A stretch of 6,301 nt of DNA from JBARRO01 sp049644265 (lineage in GTDB: Bacteria; Bacteroidota; Ignavibacteria; UBA10030), in the NCBI GenBank assembly GCA_049644265.1, contig JBARRO010000036.1, forward strand, positions 1-6,301, in the 5' to 3' direction. Position numbers and translations under genes: made by a program. Below the pieces are notes generated by a model. That model was given only the letters and a program-made list of their open reading frames with translations. It did no database searches and had not been told where the DNA came from. Positions 1-5,754 of the stretch are shown here, piece after piece. Within the stretch, counting starts at the first letter, position 1. Each line of letters starts with the position of its first letter.

Positions 1-27
1 CCACCCCCCAAGCTCTTCCCCTTTATC

Positions 28-62
28 ATTCAACATTGGATATTCGACCTTGCATATTTCTC
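28..62. repeat. Degenerate 7-bp-period repeat upstream of comF
   Basis: Successive 7-base units are ATTCAAC at 28, ATTGGAT at 35, ATTCGAC at 42, CTTGCAT at 49 and ATTTCTC at 56. The first three fit ATTSRAY, and units 1 and 3 differ at one position; the last two are much weaker. The 7-bp step matches clearer arrays at 973 and 3406-3484 in this window, which is the main reason for listing it. No function is visible. It lies in the 125-base leader region before the ComF-family gene. Confidence 0.4.
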
Positions 63-66
63 AATC

Positions 67-98
67 CTCCGTCGCTCCGTCTCCCCTTCGCTCCGATG
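67..98. repeat. Possible 8-bp-period repeat upstream of comF
   Basis: Four 8-base units follow each other: CTCCGTCG at 67, CTCCGTCT at 75, CCCCTTCG at 83 and CTCCGATG at 91. Units 1 and 2 differ at one base; units 3 and 4 differ from unit 1 at two bases each. The stretch is pyrimidine-rich, so chance similarity is harder to exclude than for the other arrays. It ends 27 bases before the comF start codon. Confidence 0.35.
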
Positions 99-125
99 CA
101 CACCATGAATTGAAGATAGCTCTAT

Positions 126-842
126 ATGAAAGCTCTCTCTCATTCCTTCCTATCCCCCCTCCTCGACTTCATCTTCCCACCCCTCTGTCTGTCGTGCAAT
201 GCTCTTTTGCCCGACGGCCGCGAGAAAGTCTGCAGCACTTGCTGGGAATCCATCCAACCTGTGACGAAAGACCTGCATCTTTATAAAGAGACACGAGCGA
301 GACTCCTTGAAGAGGGGGCCTTTGCCGATCTTGTCTCGTGCTTCGTGTTTGAAAAAGGAGGAGCGTTTCAGCACATCGCTCATGCGTTGAAATACCAATC
401 GTTCGAGTCTGTCGGCGTTGAGTTGGGCAGACGCCTTGGAGGCGTGATGAAAGACTGGAATACCGGCGGCGACGTTTTGATTCCCATCCCCCTCCACAAA
501 ATCAAGCTGAGAGAGCGCGGTTACAATCAGGCCGAGTGCATTGCGAAGGGGATTTCTTCTGTGACAGGAATTCCCGTTGCGACGAATCTCCTTCGTCGCA
601 GGAAACACACGCAGACGCAGACCAAACTCAGCCTGGACGAGCGGCGATCCAATGTTGCAGAAGCGTTTGAGATTCTTCCGGAGTCTGTTCCGTTTCTCGG
701 AAACAAGACGTGCATTCTTGTGGATGACGTGATTACGACGGGTTCGACTGTTAACTCCTGCGCGCGCATGCTCAAGAATGCCGGCGCATCGAACGTAATT
801 GCGGCGTCTGCAGCGCTGGCCCAGCGGGATCTAGGAGTGTAG
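126..842 (+). CDS. comF: ComF-family phosphoribosyltransferase-like protein
   Basis: This 238-residue protein has the usual ComF/GntX layout. An N-terminal zinc-ribbon-like segment carries two CxxC pairs (Cys21/Cys24 and Cys36/Cys39). It is followed by a type I phosphoribosyltransferase domain with the family signatures IPIPLHK (119-125), RERGYNQ (129-135), the TQTKLSLDERRSNVAEAF block (164-181) and the PRPP-binding loop ILVDDVITTGST (197-208). The length is normal. In naturally transformable bacteria, ComF proteins act in the cytoplasm in handling incoming single-stranded DNA. Homologues are also common in species with no known competence, and their true substrate is generally unknown. The chosen ATG puts the zinc ribbon near residue 20 as usual; only a weak GAAGAT lies eight bases upstream. 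No competence gene is next to it. The family call is strong; a role in DNA uptake here is inference. Confidence 0.9.
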   Translation: MKALSHSFLSPLLDFIFPPLCLSCNALLPDGREKVCSTCWESIQPVTKDLHLYKETRARLLEEGAFADLVSCFVFEKGGAFQHIAHALKYQSFESVGVELGRRLGGVMKDWNTGGDVLIPIPLHKIKLRERGYNQAECIAKGISSVTGIPVATNLLRRRKHTQTQTKLSLDERRSNVAEAFEILPESVPFLGNKTCILVDDVITTGSTVNSCARMLKNAGASNVIAASAALAQRDLGV

Positions 843-865
843 GATTCTCTTTACCAGAAACATTT

Positions 866-906
866 CACAGAGGGAAAAGAGAGACTGAAGAGGACACAAA
901 GAGGAA
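866..906. repeat. Purine-rich degenerate repeat-like stretch after comF
   Basis: The comF-gap spacer begins with a strongly purine-biased run. CACAGAGGGAA (866-876) is echoed by CACAAAGAGGAA (895-906), with GAGAGAC and GAAGAGGAC between them. It resembles a decayed array of CACARAG-type units but keeps no exact period. No ORF or hairpin was found in it. Confidence 0.25.
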
Positions 907-972
907 TAGATGATTGTGAAGATCTGGGAGAGCTTATAGCTAATCGCGAACAACCAACCGCGACCTCTCCTA

Positions 973-1000
973 CTGACAACTCAATACTGACCACTGACAG
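973..1000. repeat. Heptamer tandem array, CTGACAA type, upstream of gap
   Basis: Units on an exact 7-base step are CTGACAA at 973, CTCAATA at 980, CTGACCA at 987 and CTGACAG at 994. Units 1, 3 and 4 agree at five to six of seven positions; unit 2 is divergent. The bases 973-984 (CTGACAACTCAA) recur exactly at 3471-3482 before the rhomboid gene. The array may extend upstream in decayed form through GCGAACA (946), ACCAACC (953) and GCGACCT (960). It sits about 100 bases before the gap start codon and overlaps no recognisable gene. Confidence 0.65.
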
Positions 1001-1005
1001 CTTCC

Positions 1006-1037
1006 TTGCATCTTACCTCAAATCTGGCTACATTTTT
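1006..1037 (+). promoter_or_regulatory. Candidate Bacteroidota-type promoter for gap
   Basis: TTG at 1006-1008 and TACATTTT at 1030-1037 are 21 bases apart. This resembles the Bacteroidota sigma pattern TTTG-N19-21-TAnnTTTG, with the final G missing from the -7 element. If real, transcription would start around 1040-1045 and leave a 5' leader of about 55 bases before the gap ATG. The match is partial, depends on the phylum assignment, and could be chance in a T-rich stretch. Confidence 0.25.
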
Positions 1038-1088
1038 TGAGCTTTTTCGTATCGTTTCCTGTACTTTCTCACTGCAATTACTTTTCAC

Positions 1089-1094
1089 GGAGGT
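1089..1094 (+). promoter_or_regulatory. Strong Shine-Dalgarno site of gap
   Basis: GGAGGT lies four bases before the ATG at 1099. This fixes the gap start there and excludes the in-frame ATG at 1006, which would add 31 residues unlike any GAPDH N-terminus. It is the clearest ribosome-binding site at a gene start in the window; pgk, the rhomboid gene and ispG have weak or no matches. Confidence 0.85.
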
Positions 1095-1098
1095 ACCA

Positions 1099-2109
1099 AT
1101 GGCTGTTCGAGTAGGAATAAACGGATTTGGGCGCATCGGCCGGAATGTGCTCCGTGCCGGTATTAGCCAAAAAGAACTGGAATTTGTTGCTGTCAACGAT
1201 ATTACGAGTGCTCAGACTCTCGCCCATTTGCTGAAATACGACTCGGTTTTCGGACGTTTTCCCGGAACGGTGGAGCTCAACGACTCGACGATCGTCGTGA
1301 ACGGCAAACCGATCAAGGTCTTTGCCGAGAAGGACCACACGAAGCTGGACTGGAAGGCCCTGAAAGTCGACATTGTCATTGAGTCGACCGGGCTCAAACA
1401 TTTTACGGACGGCGAAGCAGCGCGGGACCACATGAAGCAAGGCGCGAAGAAGGTCATCATCAGTGCTCCCGCAAAAACTCCCGACTTGACAATTGCCCTT
1501 GGGGTGAACGACAAGATGTACGACCCGGCAAAGCACAACGTCATTTCGAACGCATCGTGCACGACCAACTGCCTTGCGCCGATGGTGAAGGTTCTTCATG
1601 ACAGCTTCAAGGTAAAACGGGGAATGATGAACACGATCCATTCCTACACCAACGACCAGAGGATTCTCGACCTGCCCCACAGCGACATGCGTCGGGCGCG
1701 TGCGGCAGCGATCAACATCATTCCCACGACCACCGGGGCGGCCAAGACCGTCGGGAAGGTCATTCCGGAGTTGGCCGGCAAGCTGGATGGGTACTCGCTC
1801 AGAGTTCCCACACCGGACGGTTCGATCACGGATTTTACCGCCGAGCTCGAAAAAGAAGTTACCAAGGATGAAGTCAACGCCGCTTTCAAGAAAGCCGCTG
1901 AGACCAATCTGAAAGGCATCCTGGAATACAGCACGGAAGATTTGGTTCTGCGCGACATCGTCGGCAACCCGCACTCCTGCATCATCGATTCCAAACTCAC
2001 GATGACGATGGGAAATATGGTGAAAGTATTCGGTTGGTACGACAATGAATGGGGATACTCCAACCGCGTCATCGAGCTGGCGAAAAAAATCGCCTCCATG
2101 TTCGACTAA
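1099..2109 (+). CDS. gap: Glyceraldehyde-3-phosphate dehydrogenase, type I, NAD-dependent
   Basis: The cytosolic glycolytic enzyme converts glyceraldehyde 3-phosphate, NAD+ and phosphate to 1,3-bisphosphoglycerate, and runs in reverse in gluconeogenesis. It has 336 residues, the normal length. The Rossmann dinucleotide motif GINGFGRIGR is at 6-15. The active-site block SNASCTTNC contains the nucleophile Cys154, and the catalytic His181 is in the NTIHSYTNDQ segment. The phosphate-binding region TTTGAAK (211-217) and the C-terminal WYDNEWGYSNR block (313-323) are intact. Asp34 at the end of the second beta strand, together with Leu-Pro at 192-193, matches NAD-specific enzymes and not the NADP-using GapB/photosynthetic type. 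A strong GGAGGT supports the start. The next gene, pgk, encodes the enzyme of the following step, with an intrinsic terminator between them. Confidence 0.98.
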   Translation: MAVRVGINGFGRIGRNVLRAGISQKELEFVAVNDITSAQTLAHLLKYDSVFGRFPGTVELNDSTIVVNGKPIKVFAEKDHTKLDWKALKVDIVIESTGLKHFTDGEAARDHMKQGAKKVIISAPAKTPDLTIALGVNDKMYDPAKHNVISNASCTTNCLAPMVKVLHDSFKVKRGMMNTIHSYTNDQRILDLPHSDMRRARAAAINIIPTTTGAAKTVGKVIPELAGKLDGYSLRVPTPDGSITDFTAELEKEVTKDEVNAAFKKAAETNLKGILEYSTEDLVLRDIVGNPHSCIIDSKLTMTMGNMVKVFGWYDNEWGYSNRVIELAKKIASMFD

Positions 2110-2132
2110 CGTAGTACGCTCTACGATCGATG

Positions 2133-2170
2133 CGGGCTGAGGACTTCGAAAGTCGCAGCCCGTTTTTTTT
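2133..2170 (+). terminator. Rho-independent terminator between gap and pgk
   Basis: CGGGCTG at 2133-2139 pairs with CAGCCCG at 2156-2162 (7 bp). After a small internal loop, GACT at 2142-2145 pairs with AGTC at 2151-2154, closing a short loop around TCGAA. Eight Ts follow at 2163-2170. It begins 24 bases after the gap stop and ends 36 bases before the pgk start. It should end, or partly attenuate, transcripts arriving from gap. Confidence 0.9.
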
Positions 2171-2206
2171 CCGCTCCTCACTGAATACCCTGAAAGAGAA
2201 CATGCC

Positions 2207-3406
2207 ATGAACAAGCTTACGATCGACGACCTGCAGCTGAAGGGAAAGCGCGTGCTTGTTCGAGTCGACTTCAATGTGCCGCTCGACGAGCACCAGACAA
2301 TCACCGACGATACCCGTATCGTCGAATCTCTCCCCACCATCAAGAAGATTCTTGCGGACGGAGGTCGCGCCATTCTCATGAGCCACCTCGGCCGCCCCAA
2401 GGGAAAGCCAAAGCCGGAGTTCAGTCTCAAGCCGGTCGCCAACCATCTTGCAAAGCTCCTCCATAAGCCGGTGAAATTCGCCGTCGATTGCATCGGGGAA
2501 GCTGCTGCGCGCGAAGTCGGCATTCTGAAGGACGGCGAAGTGCTCCTCCTCGAGAACCTGCGGTACCATAACGAAGAGGAAGCCAACGACCCGAACTTTG
2601 CAAAGCAGCTGGCAGGGTTTGGCGATGTCTTCGTGAACGATGCATTCGGATCCGCCCACCGGGCGCACGCCTCGACCGAAGGAGTGACCAAGTTCATCAA
2701 GACCTGCGCAGCGGGATATCTGATGAAGAAGGAACTGGATTACCTCGGCCGGGCTGTGGGAAAACCCGCCCGTCCCTATGTCGCCATCCTTGGAGGTGCG
2801 AAAATATCGGGGAAGATAGACGTCATCCAGAACCTCATGAACAAGGTGGATGCGTTGCTCATCGGGGGTGGAATGATGTTCACATTTTACAAAGCGCAGG
2901 GAATGGAAATCGGGAAGTCGTTGTTAGAGGAGGACAAGATTGACCTTGCGAAGAAGATTCTTGAGGAAGCCAGGCAAAAAAACATCAAACTTCTTCTCCC
3001 GACCGATTGCGTTGTGGGGGATAAGTTTGAGAACGGCGCGAAGACGAATGTGGTGAAAGTTTCCGCAATCCCGGCAGGATGGATGGGCCTCGATATCGGA
3101 CCCGAGACCATCAAAAACTTCTCGGTTGAAATTCGCAAGGCAAAGACCATCGTGTGGAACGGGCCGATGGGAGTTTTTGAGATGGAAAACTTTGCAAAAG
3201 GCACAAACGCCATCGCAAACGTACTTGCCGAGGCGACGAAAGCCGGGGCGACGACGATTGTCGGAGGCGGAGATTCCGCCGCAGCGATTACAAAGGCCGG
3301 GCTGGAAAAGTCTGTTTCCCACGTCTCCACCGGCGGCGGCGCTTCACTCGAGTTCCTTGAAGGCAAAGCCCTTCCGGGAGTCGAAGCATTAACAGAAAAA
3401 GATTAG
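2207..3406 (+). CDS. pgk: Phosphoglycerate kinase
   Basis: This cytosolic enzyme transfers phosphate between 1,3-bisphosphoglycerate and ADP, giving 3-phosphoglycerate and ATP. It has 399 residues, the normal size for a bacterial monomeric PGK. The N-terminal substrate domain has VRVDFNVP (18-25), the DTRI segment (35-38), SHLGRPKG (59-66) and the DAFGSAHRAHAS block (145-156). The C-terminal nucleotide domain has GGAKISGKI (196-204), WNGPMGVFE (317-325), the glycine-rich GGGDSAAA (353-360) and STGGGASLEFLEG (374-386). All motifs are complete. The upstream sequence offers only a purine-rich GAAAGAG as ribosome-binding site. A second ATG at 2202 is out of frame, so 2207 is the start. Because a terminator separates it from gap, pgk may depend on readthrough or on its own promoter in the 36-base gap; none is clear. 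Confidence 0.98.
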   Translation: MNKLTIDDLQLKGKRVLVRVDFNVPLDEHQTITDDTRIVESLPTIKKILADGGRAILMSHLGRPKGKPKPEFSLKPVANHLAKLLHKPVKFAVDCIGEAAAREVGILKDGEVLLLENLRYHNEEEANDPNFAKQLAGFGDVFVNDAFGSAHRAHASTEGVTKFIKTCAAGYLMKKELDYLGRAVGKPARPYVAILGGAKISGKIDVIQNLMNKVDALLIGGGMMFTFYKAQGMEIGKSLLEEDKIDLAKKILEEARQKNIKLLLPTDCVVGDKFENGAKTNVVKVSAIPAGWMGLDIGPETIKNFSVEIRKAKTIVWNGPMGVFEMENFAKGTNAIANVLAEATKAGATTIVGGGDSAAAITKAGLEKSVSHVSTGGGASLEFLEGKALPGVEALTEKD

Positions 3407-3433
3407 TTTCGAGTTTCTGGTTTCGAGTTTCTC
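3406..3433. repeat. Heptamer tandem array, GTTTC type, abutting the pgk stop
   Basis: Four units follow on an exact 7-base step: GTTTCGA at 3406, GTTTCTG at 3413, GTTTCGA at 3420 and GTTTCTC at 3427. All share GTTTC, and a 14-base higher-order unit is repeated with 13 of 14 matches. The first G is the last base of the pgk stop codon TAG. GTTCACC at 3434 may be a decayed fifth unit. No stem-loop with a T-run is formed, so it does not look like a terminator. Confidence 0.85.
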
Positions 3434-3449
3434 GTTCACCATGCGGCCG

Positions 3450-3484
3450 CTGACAGCTGATAGCTGACCGCTGACAACTCAAAC
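3450..3484. repeat. Heptamer tandem array, CTGACAG type, before the rhomboid gene
   Basis: Units on an exact 7-base step are CTGACAG at 3450, CTGATAG at 3457, CTGACCG at 3464 and CTGACAA at 3471, then a divergent CTCAAAC at 3478. The four clear units all begin CTGA and differ from each other at one to three positions. The same unit family, with the same divergent CTCAA follower, occurs at 973-1000. The array ends three bases before the rhomboid ATG, so it occupies the place where a ribosome-binding site would be expected. Confidence 0.85.
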
Positions 3485-3487
3485 TCC

Positions 3488-4402
3488 ATGTCCAACTATT
3501 ATCGTCCCTCGATGTTCGGTGGATTTTCGTTCTTTCCGCCGGTCATCAAGGGGCTCATCATAACGAATGCCGCCGTCTTTGTGCTCTTGTATTTCTTTGG
3601 AGCATTCAGGATGGATGGGATGAGCCTTGCCTGGGTGTTCAACACCTACCTGGGTCTCATGCCGCTCTTCAACGGATTCTATCCGTGGCAGCTGATCACG
3701 TACCAATTCATGCACGCAGATTTCTGGCACCTGTTCTTTAATATGGTGTTCGGACTGTGGATGTTCGGGATGGAAGTTGAGCACATCTGGGGTTCCCGAA
3801 AATTTCTCATCTTCTATCTCTCGTGCGGCGTGGTCGCGGGACTCTCGCAGCTGATCCTGGCTCCGATTCTTGAGCCGTCGACAACGATGAGTGTCCTCGG
3901 GCAGGCCATACCCACGGTCGGTGCGTCGGGAGCGGTGTATGGAGTTCTGATTGCCTTCGGAATGATGTTTCCCGACCGGTACATCTATATTTACTTTCTC
4001 ATTCCCGTCAAAGTAAAATATTTCGTGATGTTCCTGATCGTCCTCGGAGTCATGTCGATCGGGGGTCCGGGCAATGTGGCGAATCTTGCGCATCTCGGCG
4101 GAGCCCTTGGGGGTTACCTGTATCTGCTCTACGACATGAAGCGCATGCCGTTCAGGAGTGCAATCGACCGGGGGAGGCATTGGTGGAATGCGCGGTCTGT
4201 GCAAGGGCGCGCCAGCGATGATACGGTGGTGGAGGCAAAAGTCTTCGATATTCATGACGGGAAAGAACATCACACAGACGAGGGAAGCGATATCCAGAAA
4301 CGGATCGATGAAATCCTCGATAAGATCAGCAGAAGCGGTTACCAGAGCCTGACGGAGGAAGAGAAGAAGCTTCTTTTCGAAGCCAGCAAGAAATTGAATT
4401 GA
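3488..4402 (+). CDS. Rhomboid-family intramembrane serine protease with C-terminal tail domain
   Basis: This 304-residue polytopic inner-membrane protein is predicted to cut transmembrane substrates within the bilayer. The catalytic serine is Ser147 in GASGAVYG and the catalytic histidine is His202 in NLAHLGGALGG. The rhomboid motif HxxxxHxxxN is present as His76, His81 and Asn85. Hydrophobic segments lie at about 19-38, 54-74, 82-96, 105-126, 145-161, 165-190 and 200-216, consistent with a six- or seven-helix rhomboid core. After a basic linker, residues 268-304 form a charged, probably helical tail with the block LDKISRSGYQSLTEEEKKLLFEAS (277-300). Similar tails occur on many rhomboids of Bacteroidota-like bacteria; I believe it is catalogued as DUF6576, unverified. 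No Shine-Dalgarno is visible; the ATG follows a heptamer array. The catalytic set is complete, so activity is expected; the substrate is unknown. Confidence 0.95.
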   Translation: MSNYYRPSMFGGFSFFPPVIKGLIITNAAVFVLLYFFGAFRMDGMSLAWVFNTYLGLMPLFNGFYPWQLITYQFMHADFWHLFFNMVFGLWMFGMEVEHIWGSRKFLIFYLSCGVVAGLSQLILAPILEPSTTMSVLGQAIPTVGASGAVYGVLIAFGMMFPDRYIYIYFLIPVKVKYFVMFLIVLGVMSIGGPGNVANLAHLGGALGGYLYLLYDMKRMPFRSAIDRGRHWWNARSVQGRASDDTVVEAKVFDIHDGKEHHTDEGSDIQKRIDEILDKISRSGYQSLTEEEKKLLFEASKKLN

Positions 4403-4458
4403 AACTCCCCGAATAAAGCAATATCATGCACAATCTCCATCGCAAGATCTCTTAGCCA

Positions 4459-4520
4459 CCGCAAGGCACAGAACGCATACAGGATTGTTCCCTGCCTGTG
4501 TTTTGTGTGCCATCTTGCGG
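4459..4520. repeat. Long imperfect palindrome in the rhomboid-ispG spacer
   Basis: Three arm pairs nest in order. CCGCAAG (4459-4465) pairs with CTTGCGG (4514-4520), GCACA (4466-4470) with TGTGC (4506-4510), and ACAGG (4479-4483) with CCTGT (4495-4499). A few extra pairs (4472-4473 with 4503-4504, and 4476 with 4500) fall between them, leaving an 11-base loop. No T-run follows either arm, so it is not a standard intrinsic terminator on either strand. It starts 57 bases after the rhomboid stop and ends 23 bases before the chosen ispG start. It could be an mRNA leader structure, a protein-binding palindrome or an interspersed repeat. Confidence 0.7.
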
Positions 4521-4543
4521 CAACCATTCAGAACACGCCAATC

Positions 4544-5662
4544 ATGGAAACACGCGACATAGTGGTCGAACCAGTCAGCCGTCACGCCACGTACCGGGTT
4601 GGCGTTCGCCGCAAGACCCGCCAGGTACAGGTCGGGAATGTCAAGATTGGTGGGGATGCGCCGATCTCCGTCCAGACGATGACGAAGACGAAGACGGACG
4701 ACGTCACAGGAACGGTGGGCCAGATCAAAGCCGCTGCTGAGGCCGGATGCGACATCGTGCGGGTCACGGTCAATGACAAGGAAGCTGCCGAGTCGATGAA
4801 GGAAATCGTCCGGCAATCTCCGCTCCCGATTGTTGCCGACATTCATTTCAATCACATTTTTGCCCTGAAAGCCGTGGAAGCCGGTGTCGCGAAAGTTCGT
4901 TTGAATCCCGGCAATATCGGGTCGAAGGACCGGATTCGACAGGTGCTCACTGCCGCAAAGGACAAGGGAATTCCCATTCGTATCGGTGTGAACTCCGGCT
5001 CCCTCGAAGAAGACATTCTCGAAAAGCACGGATACCCCACGGCCGAAGCCTTATATGAAAGCGCCATGCGCCATGTCGGCATCTGCCATGAGTTCGACTT
5101 TCACGATATCGTCATCTCCGTGAAATCCACGGACGTCAAGCTGATGATTGAAGCGTACCGTCTGGTCGCACAGCGGACGGACATCCCTCTCCACCTCGGT
5201 GTCACCGAGGCGGGAACGACGCGCATCGGGACGATCAAGTCGGCGGTAGGAATCGGGACGCTGCTTGCCGAAGGAATTGGAGACACCATCCGGGTTTCAT
5301 TGACGGACGATCCGGTCAAAGAAGTGGAGGTCGGGAAAGAAATTCTCCGATCGCTGAGCCTCGCGTCGCGGAATATCGAGCTCATTGCTTGTCCCACGTG
5401 CGGCCGGCTCGAAATCGATTTGTTCTCTGTCATGAGCCAGCTTGAGCAAAAGCTCGCGGGAGTGAAGAAGCCTGTCAAGATTGCCGTCCTCGGCTGTGTT
5501 GTCAACGGCCCCGGGGAGGCAAGCGAAGCCGACATCGGCATCGCCGCAGGAAAGGGAGTCGGTATTCTCTACCGTAAAGGTGAGATGATCAAGAGGATCA
5601 AGGAAGAAGATATCGTCGCCACGGTTCTGGAAGAAGTTGAGAAATTCCAGCCTCCTTCGTAA
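4544..5662 (+). CDS. ispG: (E)-4-hydroxy-3-methylbut-2-enyl-diphosphate synthase (IspG/GcpE)
   Basis: IspG is a cytosolic [4Fe-4S] enzyme of the MEP isoprenoid pathway. It reductively opens 2-C-methyl-D-erythritol 2,4-cyclodiphosphate to HMBPP, with electrons from ferredoxin or flavodoxin. From this start it has 372 residues. The N-terminal TIM-barrel domain includes GGDAPISVQTMT (36-47), GCDIVRVTVND (68-78), IVADIHFN (96-103) and KVRLNPGNIG (117-126). The C-terminal cluster domain has Cys283 and Cys286 in ACPTCGR, and Cys318 and Glu325 in LGCVVNGPGEA; these correspond to the three Cys and one Glu cluster ligands of the family. It is the compact two-domain form, without the large insert of plant, Chlamydia and many Bacteroidota/Chlorobi enzymes. 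An in-frame GTG at 4505 would add 13 residues, but it lies inside a palindrome, so ATG 4544 is preferred. Neither has a good Shine-Dalgarno. Confidence 0.97.
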   Translation: METRDIVVEPVSRHATYRVGVRRKTRQVQVGNVKIGGDAPISVQTMTKTKTDDVTGTVGQIKAAAEAGCDIVRVTVNDKEAAESMKEIVRQSPLPIVADIHFNHIFALKAVEAGVAKVRLNPGNIGSKDRIRQVLTAAKDKGIPIRIGVNSGSLEEDILEKHGYPTAEALYESAMRHVGICHEFDFHDIVISVKSTDVKLMIEAYRLVAQRTDIPLHLGVTEAGTTRIGTIKSAVGIGTLLAEGIGDTIRVSLTDDPVKEVEVGKEILRSLSLASRNIELIACPTCGRLEIDLFSVMSQLEQKLAGVKKPVKIAVLGCVVNGPGEASEADIGIAAGKGVGILYRKGEMIKRIKEEDIVATVLEEVEKFQPPS

Positions 5663-5740
5663 GCCTTTCTGCGTTCATTGATTGTTGCTTCTCTGGTACT
5701 CACCATCCGCTCTTCCGTCAACCCGTTGCTCTCAATGCAA

Positions 5741-5747
5741 GAGGTGA
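5741..5747 (+). promoter_or_regulatory. Shine-Dalgarno-like site before a small ORF
   Basis: GAGGTGA lies seven bases before the ATG at 5755. The match and spacing are good, and better than those of pgk, the rhomboid gene or ispG. It is the main reason for considering the small ORF at 5755-5901. Confidence 0.45.
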
Positions 5748-5754
5748 AACTATC

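Noticed and set aside
50..286. 78-codon + strand frame overlapping the start of comF
   Set aside because: It overlaps comF in another frame, begins in low-complexity pyrimidine-rich sequence, and has no ribosome-binding site or recognisable domain.
944..963. Palindrome TCGCG-N10-CGCGA upstream of gap as an operator
   Set aside because: The arms are only 5 bp and composed of CG steps, and the loop is part of a possible decayed heptamer run. It is too weak to call a regulatory site.
1006..1098. In-frame N-terminal extension of GAPDH from the ATG at 1006
   Set aside because: The GAPDH N-terminus MAVRVGINGFGRIGR begins at 1099 with a strong GGAGGT, and the extension is unlike GAPDH and lacks a ribosome-binding site.
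1078..2700. 540-codon open frame on the - strand across gap and the first part of pgk
   Set aside because: It is fully antisense to two complete, motif-rich glycolytic genes. Its translation shows no recognisable domain, and its openness follows from the codon bias of the + strand genes.
3479..4273. 264-codon open frame on the - strand opposite the rhomboid gene
   Set aside because: It mirrors the rhomboid coding sequence. The His/Glu/Arg-rich composition is what the complement of membrane-protein codons gives, and no family is recognisable.
4505..4543. GTG start of ispG at 4505
   Set aside because: It has no Shine-Dalgarno and lies inside the palindrome at 4459-4520. The extra 13 residues are not part of the IspG family.
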